NCBI GenBank assembly: GCA_905198865.1
Contig: CAJKEB010000010.1
Coordinates: 1-48,378, forward strand
Direction of reading: 5' to 3'
From: an uncultured Eubacteriales bacterium
GTDB lineage: Bacteria > Bacillota > Clostridia > Monoglobales > Monoglobaceae
Length of the DNA: 48,378 bases
How positions within the stretch are numbered: the first letter of the stretch is position 1; every line of letters starts with the position of its first letter. Shown here one piece after another: positions 1 to 8,720 of this stretch. The position numbers and the translations under genes are program-made. The notes beneath the pieces are model-generated. The model searched no databases, was not told where the DNA came from, and saw nothing but the letters and a program-made list of their open reading frames with translations.

Positions 1-2
1 GA

Positions 3-3000
3 ACCGAGGCTCTGTATTCATATGTGACGGCAATGGTTCGCACGGTTGAAAACGGTGACGCAAAGGAAGGGATAAATTATTCGCCCACAGATACAGAAAT
101 ACAATTCAGACCCTATCAGGAGGAAGTATCATTTGAAATTCCGGTTTGTGCCGCTAAGGATATGTCGTTCGGACTTGAGCTGTACGACTTAAAGGGCGGT
201 GAGGACGGAGAATTTATGACCGCGCAGGTAAGTATCAAGGGTTTGGATAATGAAAGCGTAAATGTGGAGCTTGCCGGCTCACCTCAAATGATAGAGATAA
301 ATGGTAAAACATATTATGTTGATTACAGTCAAAACAGTACAATAGGAATTATTAAGGATTACACAACAAATCCGCCTATAGAAATAGGTGAATACTGGGT
401 TCCGACATGGGACAACGGTTTCAGCTACGGCGGACATCCCGACGCCCTTAAGGCGGCGGAGTTTGACAAAGATGAAAAATGCGGTCATCTTTGGTCAAAA
501 ACATATTTCTTTAACAGTAGTATGTACGGATATCAAACGCGTACATACTCGCAGCATGTGACGGGGACCCGACAGTATCAGTCCTTCTGGCTTGATTGTC
601 AAACTTGGTCATCAACCAATGCAAAATACAGAATGTATAGCTCAGACAGATACTACGGTTGGACGGGGACAGAAGACCGTTCATCTGTAAAAAGCATTGA
701 GTTTACTGGAACAACAGAGCGCGGAGCCCATGGCCCCGCAAGGTGTTTGGGTCCGGATGATAAGCTCGGGGTTTGGGACACCCAACTGATGAATATTGAT
801 GCTCAGAGAATAGCTGACGGCTCCGCACAGCCGGAAATAAAGTTCTGGGGATTGGCTAAAATATACCGCTCATATGAAATAACTCTTGAACAGCCGGATG
901 AAATGGAGTTCAGGACAGAAACGGGAACAATTAAAAAGGCACCCGCAAAGGTATCTTTAAGCAATGACACTAATACCAATAAAGCAAAAAGATATTATAA
1001 TCAGGCTATAACGGTTAGTGAAAAGGCCGTTAATAACGGAGAAAGAATAAACGGTTATCTTAAAGGCTTTGATATAATGGTAGGCGGCGGAGAAACATTT
1101 TTCTACCCTACAAACAGCACAACACTTACCTTTAACCAAGAATTCGGAAAGATTTTGGATGATCATCTCGGCAGTGTAAAAGAGACGGACATGGGCTTTG
1201 ATACAAGAATTACAATTAAGCCTGTTTACGACTATATCAATGTACAAATGGAAATACTTCCGAGTGATGACGGAAAATTTACAAACCCTGATCTTTGGCG
1301 AAGCTCGGATAATATATTCCATGTCGGAGATGTTATCAGCATGGACGGAGTAAGCGAAAAAGAGGATTATGAGTGGGATTCTTATTATGTGGAGGAATAT
1401 GTAAATCCCGGTGATACAGACCCTTGCGCTGAAGACATAAGATTTAAATCAAAGCTTGAATTAAAAAATGTAAAATACAGAGTACGCCCTAATTTTTCCA
1501 AGTATAGAAACTTTATAGAAATACAAATGGACGAAGATGCAAAGAAGTATTTCAAAGTTTTAAACGCAGTTCCTGCATATGAGCTTAAAGACGCAAATAT
1601 GATAGGTAAAACGGTACTTGACATAAGAGAAAACCGTATAGAAGGAACGGACGGAACAATGCCGGTGCCGGGAAAAGCATACACCGTAGAGCTTACCCAA
1701 AAGGAGGAGGGCAAGGGCTACCGCCCAAAGATTACTCAAGTCTTTACGGGAGAATATACAGACGGATACGCTATGGATTTTATAGCGCAGGATAAGCATG
1801 AAAAGAATATTATTAAAATTACGGCAGTTCCTGATGTAGCAGAGAGCGAATACACAAGCTTTGTTATAAGCGGTGTTGCAAATTACAGGAGTGTACCTTT
1901 AAGAGAAAGCTCCGATTTGCCTTTGAATATTCCGGCAGAGGGTGCGTCCGTTACGGCAGGTACATCACTGCATTATTTGTATGATTCAAAGGAAAATAAG
2001 AAATATGTACCCGAACGCATATCCACAGAAAGCGATCCGGACGGAAAATTTAATGCGCTTGTACCACGCGCCGCAAAGGGCGACAGAGTATCAGTGCTTA
2101 TAACCGGCAATGGTATAGATCAGGTACAATATATTACACTGACTCCCGATGAGAATGCGGAGAAAAAGCGTATAAAATATACCGGACTGAAAATCAATGA
2201 AGAAACTAAGAACAACGACTTTGTAACAGAGGAAAAAGACTTTTGTCAGTTGATTTCTACTCTGCCTACGGATGTTTCAATGCCTATACGCACATCATAT
2301 GCGCCGTATATAGAGAGTATAAATTGGACATATGTAAACGGTCACGACGAGGCGGATACAAGAAATAATGACATACCTATTTACATAGACAGTACGGGAG
2401 CGATGCTCAGGTTTATCGTGAACGTTTGCGAAAACGACAAAAAAGTAAGTAGAGTAGAACTTATACGCCGTGATAAAGACGGAAGTAAAAAACAGACATA
2501 TAACGCTGAAAAGGATGCCGACGGTTTTTACAGCGTTACAGCCGACCCGAATGCAATATCCGAAGGTGATAAGCTGTATGCGCGTATAATATGTGAAGAA
2601 AATGTTTCCGTAAGAGATGAAGATGATAACATAATTGAAACAACAGCTGAGGTAAGCTATGCAACAGTCAATACCGGTCTTAGCTTCTATATATATTATT
2701 CCGAGGTGCCGGCTCAGCGCATATCCGTAAAAACAGATAAGCTGGGAGATCTTCCGGTTGTCGGTGATATGGCGGCTGACTTGGATTCCGGTAAGCTTAT
2801 ATGGAAAACAGACTATGCGGATCCTAAAAATCCCGGAATATCGGATCGTACGGAAACGGTTATGGTATCTGTAAGTGTGAGCGACACTAAAGACAATCTG
2901 GAAAAGCTTGATAAAATTGCCAACGGTGCCACTGTGAAGGCGCAAAAAAGCGTTGAAGACCAGCTTAAGGACTATGACCCGTTAAAAGAGGCAAGCGAAC

Positions 3001-6000
3001 AGGATATTAAACAGCTTGCTGACAGCATTGACGAGAATCTGAGCGATGAAGAAAAGCTAAAGATTGTAAAGGACTGGAGCGAAGCTGATAAGCAAAAAAA
3101 GAGAGAGGAGCTTCGGTCTAAGCAAAAGGCGGATTCGCTTGCCAAGATGAGCGAAGATGTTGATATGGATATGAGCTTTACTGTTATTCTTCGATTTGAT
3201 TATGTATATGATGAGGAGAAAAATCAGCATATATTCTCAGGAGGACAGTATTTGTTCGGCGGTGCGTTCAACTTTAAAAATACATGGTACTGGCTTGTTT
3301 ACGGCATACCCGTATATGTAAATGTATCGGGATATGTATCGGTGCAGCTTGACGGAGCCTACAAAACAAAAGAAGGCGAAAAAATACTTGCAAAGGATAT
3401 TAAGGATGAAGAAAATCTGCTTGATACAGAGCTTAAAAGCACAAATCCGTGGGTGCAGCTTGGAGCGGGAGTAAAAATTCAGCCGGGTGTAGGTATATGC
3501 GGAATTATAGGCGTCCGCGGAATATTTAAAGTTGACGGTGTTATCAGAGTCTTATTAGATAACGACGTAAAAGACCCAAATAAAAACGGCGGTGCAATGC
3601 TGAAAATGAAAGGCGGAGTTGGAGTTGATTTGCTGATATTCTCCTTTGAATACAGCATAGGTATTTTAGATTTAAAAGCCGGCGTTTACAATAAAGGAAA
3701 AGCATCACTGGCCTCCGCGGAGGATACGACTGAAATTTCCGTAAGGAATTTTGACAGGGGCGAGGAACGAGATACAATATTCGGAAAAGAACAGATAAGC
3801 CTTATGTCAAGTCTTGAGCCTGTGTGCAGAACAGATATTATTTCGGGTACGATGGAATACATACGTCCTGAAATTGTAAACCTCGGCGACGGCAGACTGA
3901 TGATGATATATCTGAAAAACGACACATCGAGAAACGATGCAAACGCCGCATCTCTTGTTTATACAATAAAGGATAACGGCATATGGTCAGAGCCTGTTTA
4001 TATAAATCCCAACGGCACAGCCGACTCAACACCGGATATTATGCGTGACGGCAACAAGGTCTATATAGCATGGAGCAGTGCGGATTCGCCTGTTACCTCG
4101 GACGGCTCGGATATAAGCGGCGTCAAGGCGGATCTTCAGAAGATGAATATACGTATGTGTGTATATGATACTGAAACAGGCAACATGAGCGGTGTAATGA
4201 CCGTAACAAGCGATGAATATGTAAATTCTGATGTAAAGCTTACCAAAGAGGGAGAAAACATTGCTCTTTATTATCTGAAAAAGGATATTTCAGGAGCGGA
4301 AAATGCTGAGCAGCTTGTAAGCACAACTGCAAATTACAGCACATGGGCAAAGCGTGTATTTGACCCGAATACAAAGTCATTTGTAAAGCTTATTTCAGAC
4401 GGCGGCACAGAGGTTGACGAAAAGCTTATTTACATAAAGCATCCGACAGTAGCGGATCCGCTTGTTTATGATTGTATGGTTGAGGAGTTTGTTTACGATG
4501 GTATTACATACGGTATTGCGTCATATTCCGTTGACAGGGACAGAAATATAGAAACAAACAACGACCGCGAGGTATGGGTGCAGATAAGCGATATATCAAA
4601 CGGTAAGGAATATTATCCGCTAAAAGTAAGCGAGGATTCGGAAAATATAATGAACGTAAAGCTTACAAAAACCAAAGACGATATTCTTCTGACGTGGCTC
4701 AGTGATATTTCAACATTTAATACAATAAGTATAAAAGAAATATTCATGGGTCTTTCATCTGAAACGGGGGATAAGGAAGGAAAAGAAACCGGAGTAACCG
4801 GACTTAGCCTATTCAGAAATCTTACCGAGGAAGAGGCCGCAGATGAAAACTGGATTAATACCCTTGCAGACAAGGCAAAGGCGAACTTATCCGACTCAGA
4901 TAAGGAAAGCTTTTCAGAGCTGTTCCCGACAATAAGCGATATTTCTGAAAAAGGTCTTGTAAGAAATTCAAAGGATTTCAGCAAAGGCAGCGATGAGCAT
5001 GTAAATATGTCTGATTATCAGATTGTGACAGGCGGTGACGGAAATACATACCTGTTCTGGACAGGAGCAAGCGCAGAGCCTGAAAACTACGGCAAGGAGC
5101 TTTACGGAGCGACATTTTACAGAATAAGCGATGAATGGCAGGAAGTCTGGGGAGAAAGCGATATGCCTTTATCCGGATGGGGAGAGCCGGTTCGCCTTAC
5201 CAATTACGGCGAAGTCATTGATGAAATGACAATAACCGTTGATGAGGATAAAACGGCTGTTATTATCGCAAATATGTATGAACAGACAATAGACGAAAAC
5301 GGCAAGGTTTGTCAGGGTGAACATTCACTTACAGAAATTGACTGCATACCGTCAAACAGTCTTGAAATTGAGGATGATGAAATAACTCTGTCTGACGAAT
5401 ATCCGACACCGGGAGAGGATTGTACCATAGGAATTACAGTTAAGAATAACGGACTGCTTCCGTCCGAGGGACAGGATGTGTCTATAAAGGTAATTCAGAA
5501 TGGTGAGGTTGTATTTGAAGATACAAACAGTGAAACAGGAAATGAAGAAGTAATATATCCCGGCAACAGATTTTCATATACAACCGATATTTGGACGCCC
5601 CAAACTCTTGACGGTGAAACAGAGATTGTCGCAGAGGTAAGAGAGCATGGTACTGACAATGTTCATATAGCGTCAAGAAAGCTTGAAAAGAAGGCGGAAA
5701 TAGAACTCGGCAGCAGTTATACATGGGATATTAACAAGGTGTTTGAAAATTACAGAAAGTACAATAATAACAGCCATGCTGAAGATATAGCAGCCGAAAT
5801 AGACAGCATAAAAGCAATAATAGACGATGACAGCACCGGTGCATTTGACTATATCGTATTTGTACCTATAAGCAATATCGGAAATATGCCGATGGATAAT
5901 ATTACGGCAAATGCGGTGCATGTTGACAGAGATTTAAATCTGGGAGATACCTTAGGAGCTTCAAAACCGATAAGCATAGGTGAAAAGGAAGAAAAGCTTA

Positions 6001-7079
6001 TAGCAATTCCGGTAAAGGTAGGTGCTAAACACTATACCAAAGAAGGCGTTCTGGAAATGAAGATTGTTGTAAATTCGGGTGATACCAATCTGGATTTTGA
6101 TAGAATTCATGAAACTGTACACGAGAGTGAAAATGTTGGAGTTATTGCAAATGACGGTATCGGCAAAAAGGAACTCAAAGCGGGCGAAAGCTTTGATATT
6201 ACTGTAATGGCATATCCTTTTGACAGTCTGAAGAATATGTACTATTTTTCAAGCGACTCCAATGTTGCGGCTGTATCCGAAAATGGTACGGTTACTGCCG
6301 TTGGAGCAGGAAACGCTACTATTTATGCACTTGATTTATCATGCCAAATATCTGATGAAATTGAAGTTACGGTAGAGGGTACAGAGCCAACGCCGACACC
6401 TAAGCGCAATCACGGTTCGGGAAATTCTTCGTATTCAACAAATGCCGGAGAGGCAACAGCAACGCCGATACCGGCTTCCTCACAGGCACCCGAACCCACC
6501 TCAGCCCCGTCGGGCGGAAATGTGGATTGGTTTGTCGATGTGCCGGAGAGCGCATGGTATTATGAGTCAGTCAAGGAGATTTTCGAAATGGGACTTATGA
6601 TAGGTACTGACGATACTCATTTTGAGCCTGAGACCGATGTGACGCGCGGAATGTTCGCCACAACGCTGTACCGTATGGAAAACGAACCGGAAACAGCTTT
6701 GGAATATACCTTTAAAGATGTGCCGGTGAATGAGTATTATGCAAAGCCGGTCGCATGGGCAAGCGTAAACGGGATTGTTACAGGTTTTTCAGAAGAGGAA
6801 TTTGCACCCGATAAGACAATCAGCCGTGAGCAGATGGCGGCAATAATGTACAGATATGTTAAGTACAAGGGATCTGACACAAGCATAGGAGAAAATACAA
6901 ATATTTTGAGCTATGACGATTTCGATGAAATAAGCGAATACGCAATCCCGGCAATGCAGTGGAGCGCAGGAAGCGGAATACTTCAGGGAAGAACGGATAC
7001 AACACTAAATCCGCTTGAAACCACTACTCGCGCCGAAGCAGCAGCTGTATTTAACAGAAATATTGAATATTTGAAGTAA
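3..7079 (+). CDS. Giant SLH-domain surface protein, 5' truncated by window
   Basis: The reading frame is open from base 3, so the true start and any signal peptide lie upstream. At least 2,358 residues are visible. Numbering from the GTG at 24, a long unrecognised N-terminal region is followed by a propeller-like stretch (about 1270-1760, with phrases such as 'VYIAWSSAD'). Next come a CARDB-like Ig domain (about 1785-1880), a Big_2-type Ig domain (about 2040-2118), a Pro/Thr/Ser-rich linker with 'TPTP' motifs (about 2118-2164) and three S-layer homology repeats to the C-terminus. SLH repeats bind secondary cell-wall polymer, so the protein should be displayed on the outer face of the wall. 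Its ligand or activity is not evident. It could be an adhesin or a carbohydrate-active scaffold. The SLH assignment is firm; the other domains are judged by pattern only. Confidence 0.9.
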   Translation, partial: TEALYSYVTAMVRTVENGDAKEGINYSPTDTEIQFRPYQEEVSFEIPVCAAKDMSFGLELYDLKGGEDGEFMTAQVSIKGLDNESVNVELAGSPQMIEINGKTYYVDYSQNSTIGIIKDYTTNPPIEIGEYWVPTWDNGFSYGGHPDALKAAEFDKDEKCGHLWSKTYFFNSSMYGYQTRTYSQHVTGTRQYQSFWLDCQTWSSTNAKYRMYSSDRYYGWTGTEDRSSVKSIEFTGTTERGAHGPARCLGPDDKLGVWDTQLMNIDAQRIADGSAQPEIKFWGLAKIYRSYEITLEQPDEMEFRTETGTIKKAPAKVSLSNDTNTNKAKRYYNQAITVSEKAVNNGERINGYLKGFDIMVGGGETFFYPTNSTTLTFNQEFGKILDDHLGSVKETDMGFDTRITIKPVYDYINVQMEILPSDDGKFTNPDLWRSSDNIFHVGDVISMDGVSEKEDYEWDSYYVEEYVNPGDTDPCAEDIRFKSKLELKNVKYRVRPNFSKYRNFIEIQMDEDAKKYFKVLNAVPAYELKDANMIGKTVLDIRENRIEGTDGTMPVPGKAYTVELTQKEEGKGYRPKITQVFTGEYTDGYAMDFIAQDKHEKNIIKITAVPDVAESEYTSFVISGVANYRSVPLRESSDLPLNIPAEGASVTAGTSLHYLYDSKENKKYVPERISTESDPDGKFNALVPRAAKGDRVSVLITGNGIDQVQYITLTPDENAEKKRIKYTGLKINEETKNNDFVTEEKDFCQLISTLPTDVSMPIRTSYAPYIESINWTYVNGHDEADTRNNDIPIYIDSTGAMLRFIVNVCENDKKVSRVELIRRDKDGSKKQTYNAEKDADGFYSVTADPNAISEGDKLYARIICEENVSVRDEDDNIIETTAEVSYATVNTGLSFYIYYSEVPAQRISVKTDKLGDLPVVGDMAADLDSGKLIWKTDYADPKNPGISDRTETVMVSVSVSDTKDNLEKLDKIANGATVKAQKSVEDQLKDYDPLKEASEQDIKQLADSIDENLSDEEKLKIVKDWSEADKQKKREELRSKQKADSLAKMSEDVDMDMSFTVILRFDYVYDEEKNQHIFSGGQYLFGGAFNFKNTWYWLVYGIPVYVNVSGYVSVQLDGAYKTKEGEKILAKDIKDEENLLDTELKSTNPWVQLGAGVKIQPGVGICGIIGVRGIFKVDGVIRVLLDNDVKDPNKNGGAMLKMKGGVGVDLLIFSFEYSIGILDLKAGVYNKGKASLASAEDTTEISVRNFDRGEERDTIFGKEQISLMSSLEPVCRTDIISGTMEYIRPEIVNLGDGRLMMIYLKNDTSRNDANAASLVYTIKDNGIWSEPVYINPNGTADSTPDIMRDGNKVYIAWSSADSPVTSDGSDISGVKADLQKMNIRMCVYDTETGNMSGVMTVTSDEYVNSDVKLTKEGENIALYYLKKDISGAENAEQLVSTTANYSTWAKRVFDPNTKSFVKLISDGGTEVDEKLIYIKHPTVADPLVYDCMVEEFVYDGITYGIASYSVDRDRNIETNNDREVWVQISDISNGKEYYPLKVSEDSENIMNVKLTKTKDDILLTWLSDISTFNTISIKEIFMGLSSETGDKEGKETGVTGLSLFRNLTEEEAADENWINTLADKAKANLSDSDKESFSELFPTISDISEKGLVRNSKDFSKGSDEHVNMSDYQIVTGGDGNTYLFWTGASAEPENYGKELYGATFYRISDEWQEVWGESDMPLSGWGEPVRLTNYGEVIDEMTITVDEDKTAVIIANMYEQTIDENGKVCQGEHSLTEIDCIPSNSLEIEDDEITLSDEYPTPGEDCTIGITVKNNGLLPSEGQDVSIKVIQNGEVVFEDTNSETGNEEVIYPGNRFSYTTDIWTPQTLDGETEIVAEVREHGTDNVHIASRKLEKKAEIELGSSYTWDINKVFENYRKYNNNSHAEDIAAEIDSIKAIIDDDSTGAFDYIVFVPISNIGNMPMDNITANAVHVDRDLNLGDTLGASKPISIGEKEEKLIAIPVKVGAKHYTKEGVLEMKIVVNSGDTNLDFDRIHETVHESENVGVIANDGIGKKELKAGESFDITVMAYPFDSLKNMYYFSSDSNVAAVSENGTVTAVGAGNATIYALDLSCQISDEIEVTVEGTEPTPTPKRNHGSGNSSYSTNAGEATATPIPASSQAPEPTSAPSGGNVDWFVDVPESAWYYESVKEIFEMGLMIGTDDTHFEPETDVTRGMFATTLYRMENEPETALEYTFKDVPVNEYYAKPVAWASVNGIVTGFSEEEFAPDKTISREQMAAIMYRYVKYKGSDTSIGENTNILSYDDFDEISEYAIPAMQWSAGSGILQGRTDTTLNPLETTTRAEAAAVFNRNIEYLK

Positions 7080-7232
7080 ATATAGTGTAGGAGAGTCTTA
7101 AAAGACCTGATATTATTAAAGCTCATTTGCACTTCTTATAAAAAATTCAGTGAGGAGCTTGATAAAACCTCCGGTAGGAAAGCGGTACACAGAAGATTTT
7201 TCGGGCGGTTTGATGAATATAAAATGCACAGA

Positions 7233-7272
7233 CGGCACTCAGGCTATGGCTTGGGTGCCGTTTATATGTTTT
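7233..7272 (+). terminator. Terminator inside repeat copy 1
   Basis: A 9-bp stem (CGGCACTCA pairing with TTGGGTGCCG, one G-U) has a loop of about 10 nt and is followed by a T-rich tail. It would end transcription of the SLH gene and insulate the promoter downstream. Confidence 0.65.
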
Positions 7273-7298
7273 GCGTGAAATTTTGTCGGTATTGTGGA

Positions 7299-7327
7299 TT
7301 GATATGATGAGTGGTGTGTGGTATAAT
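7299..7327 (+). promoter_or_regulatory. Sigma-A promoter for yaaA-bcp
   Basis: TTGATA, a 17-nt spacer and TATAAT. The spacing is ideal and the -10 box perfect. It lies within repeat copy 1, about 100 nt before the yaaA start. Confidence 0.75.
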
Positions 7328-7434
7328 TTATTTTAATATACAAATCGGAATTTGTGCGTTGATTACTATTATTAATACAAAGCATTTAAGAAAAAGAACA
7401 GTAGTACAAAACCTAAAAACAGTTGGAGAAAGAA

Positions 7435-8202
7435 ATGAAAATAATAATATCACCTGCGAAAAAGATGATGTATGAGGACATTATTCCCCATAGACAGTTT
7501 CCTGTTTTCCTTGACAGGACTGAACTGCTGATGAAATACCTAAAGAGTCTGTCCTATGACGAATTAAAAAAGCTGCTCGTATGTAATGATGAAATTGCAT
7601 CGCTTAATTATGAGCGTTATGCAAATATGGATTTACAGAAAAATCTGACTCCGGCAATCTTATCCTATGACGGAATTCAGTACAAGTATATGGCACCGCA
7701 GGTATTTGAGAACAGTTATTTTGATTATATAGAAAAGCATCTGCGCATTCTCTCAGGATTTTACGGAGTGCTGAAGCCCTTTGACGGCATAACACCATAC
7801 AGACTTGAAATGCAGGCACGGCTTAAAACTGATTTCTGCAAAAACTTATATGATTTCTGGGGTGCTGATATTTACAGCGCGGTCAAGAATGAGCTGATAC
7901 TCAATCTTGCCTCTGAAGAATACGCAAAAACAGTGCGGAAATACCTTGAACCCGGCATAAGATTTGTTGATTGTATTTTCGGAGAATTGACAGACGGCAA
8001 GGTCAGGGAAAAGGGCGTATATGTCAAAATGGCGCGCGGAGAGATGGTAAGGTTTATGGCAGAAAATAATATCCGTGACATTAATGATATAAAACACTTT
8101 GATAGACTCGGATTTTCGTATTCCGAGAGGCTGTCTGGGGAAAATAAATTTGTATTTTTGAAGGAGGAGAACAATGTTAGAGGAAGGAACAAAAGCGCCT
8201 GA
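7435..8202 (+). CDS. yaaA: YaaA family protein (UPF0246/DUF328)
   Basis: This 255-residue protein begins 'MKIIISPAKKM', the family's characteristic N-terminus, and is close to the usual length. YaaA in E. coli limits intracellular iron during peroxide stress and binds DNA; the family fold is called the cantaloupe fold. Conserved stretches visible include 'LSYDGIQYKYM', 'ILSGFYGVLKPFDGI' and 'PYRLEM'. The ATG at 7435 is chosen over an upstream TTG at 7423 because GGAG lies 6 nt before it and the family motif starts there. Its 3' end overlaps bcp by 29 nt, so the two are probably translated from one mRNA, pairing two oxidative-stress functions. Confidence 0.9.
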   Translation: MKIIISPAKKMMYEDIIPHRQFPVFLDRTELLMKYLKSLSYDELKKLLVCNDEIASLNYERYANMDLQKNLTPAILSYDGIQYKYMAPQVFENSYFDYIEKHLRILSGFYGVLKPFDGITPYRLEMQARLKTDFCKNLYDFWGADIYSAVKNELILNLASEEYAKTVRKYLEPGIRFVDCIFGELTDGKVREKGVYVKMARGEMVRFMAENNIRDINDIKHFDRLGFSYSERLSGENKFVFLKEENNVRGRNKSA

Positions 8203-8638
8203 AATCGTTTTAAACGACAAAGACGGAAATGAAGTAAGACTCAGTGATTTTGCAGGAAAAAGAGTGGTTGTATATTTCTATTCTAAGGACAACACACCCG
8301 GCTGTACAAGGCAGGCGTGTGCGTTCAGAGATACATTTGAGGAATACAAGTCTCTTGATATACCGGTTATCGGAATAAGCAAGGATAGCGAGACCTCGCA
8401 TACAAAATTTGCATCGAAGCATGAGCTTCCGTTTATACTGCTTGCCGACCCCGAGATTAAAGTAATACAGGCATATGACGTATGGCAGGAAAAGAAGCTG
8501 TACGGAAAGGTATCAATGGGAGTTGTGCGAACAACATATCTTATAGGTGCGGACGGTATAATTGAAAAGGTGTGGAAGAAAGCAAAGCCGGACACCAACG
8601 CCGGCGAAATACTTGAGTATATAACCGAAGGGAAATGA
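8174..8638 (+). CDS. bcp: Peroxiredoxin, BCP/PrxQ type
   Basis: A thiol peroxidase of the AhpC/TSA superfamily, 154 residues, the usual length. The peroxidatic cysteine is Cys44 in 'TPGCTRQACAF' and the probable resolving cysteine is Cys49, the spacing of E. coli BCP. It reduces hydrogen and organic peroxides using thioredoxin in the cytoplasm. A strong AGGAGGAG ribosome site lies inside the end of yaaA, which this gene overlaps by 29 nt, so both belong to one stress operon. A long hairpin follows (8646-8700). Confidence 0.95.
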   Translation: MLEEGTKAPEIVLNDKDGNEVRLSDFAGKRVVVYFYSKDNTPGCTRQACAFRDTFEEYKSLDIPVIGISKDSETSHTKFASKHELPFILLADPEIKVIQAYDVWQEKKLYGKVSMGVVRTTYLIGADGIIEKVWKKAKPDTNAGEILEYITEGK

Positions 8639-8645
8639 TTATGAT

Positions 8646-8700
8646 TTGCGAATGGCGGGGAATGTGCCTGATAAGAGCACATATCCCCGCTTCGTGCAAG
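8646..8700. terminator. Long hairpin between convergent bcp and yyaL
   Basis: GCGGGGA/TCCCCGC plus ATGTGC/GCACAT form a 13-bp stem with one bulged A. The flanks TTGCGAA and TTCGTGCAA extend the pairing. There is no clean U tract. Its position between convergent genes suggests a bidirectional terminator or 3'-end stabiliser. Confidence 0.5.
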
Positions 8701-8720
8701 TATAGAACTGCTTAATTGTT

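Larger units (their letters stand above)
7117..7356 (+). repeat. 240-bp intergenic repeat, copy 1 (terminator plus promoter)
   Basis: This stretch is nearly identical to 12475-12720, with a handful of substitutions and small indels. It contains a terminator hairpin (7233-7260) and a sigma-A-type promoter (7299-7327) that points at yaaA. It accounts for most of the 355-base gap between the SLH gene and yaaA; the rest shows no recognisable feature. Confidence 0.9.

Noticed and set aside
2295..2945. 216-codon minus-strand open frame inside the SLH gene
   Set aside because: It lies wholly within a well-supported gene on the other strand, has no ribosome site and its composition (Tyr/Cys/Ile-rich) is that of an antisense shadow.
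7117..7356. Cyclic-di-GMP or other riboswitch in the repeat (CCTCCGGTAGG segment)
   Set aside because: Only a short resemblance; the rest of the consensus and pairing are missing, and the unit precedes unrelated genes.
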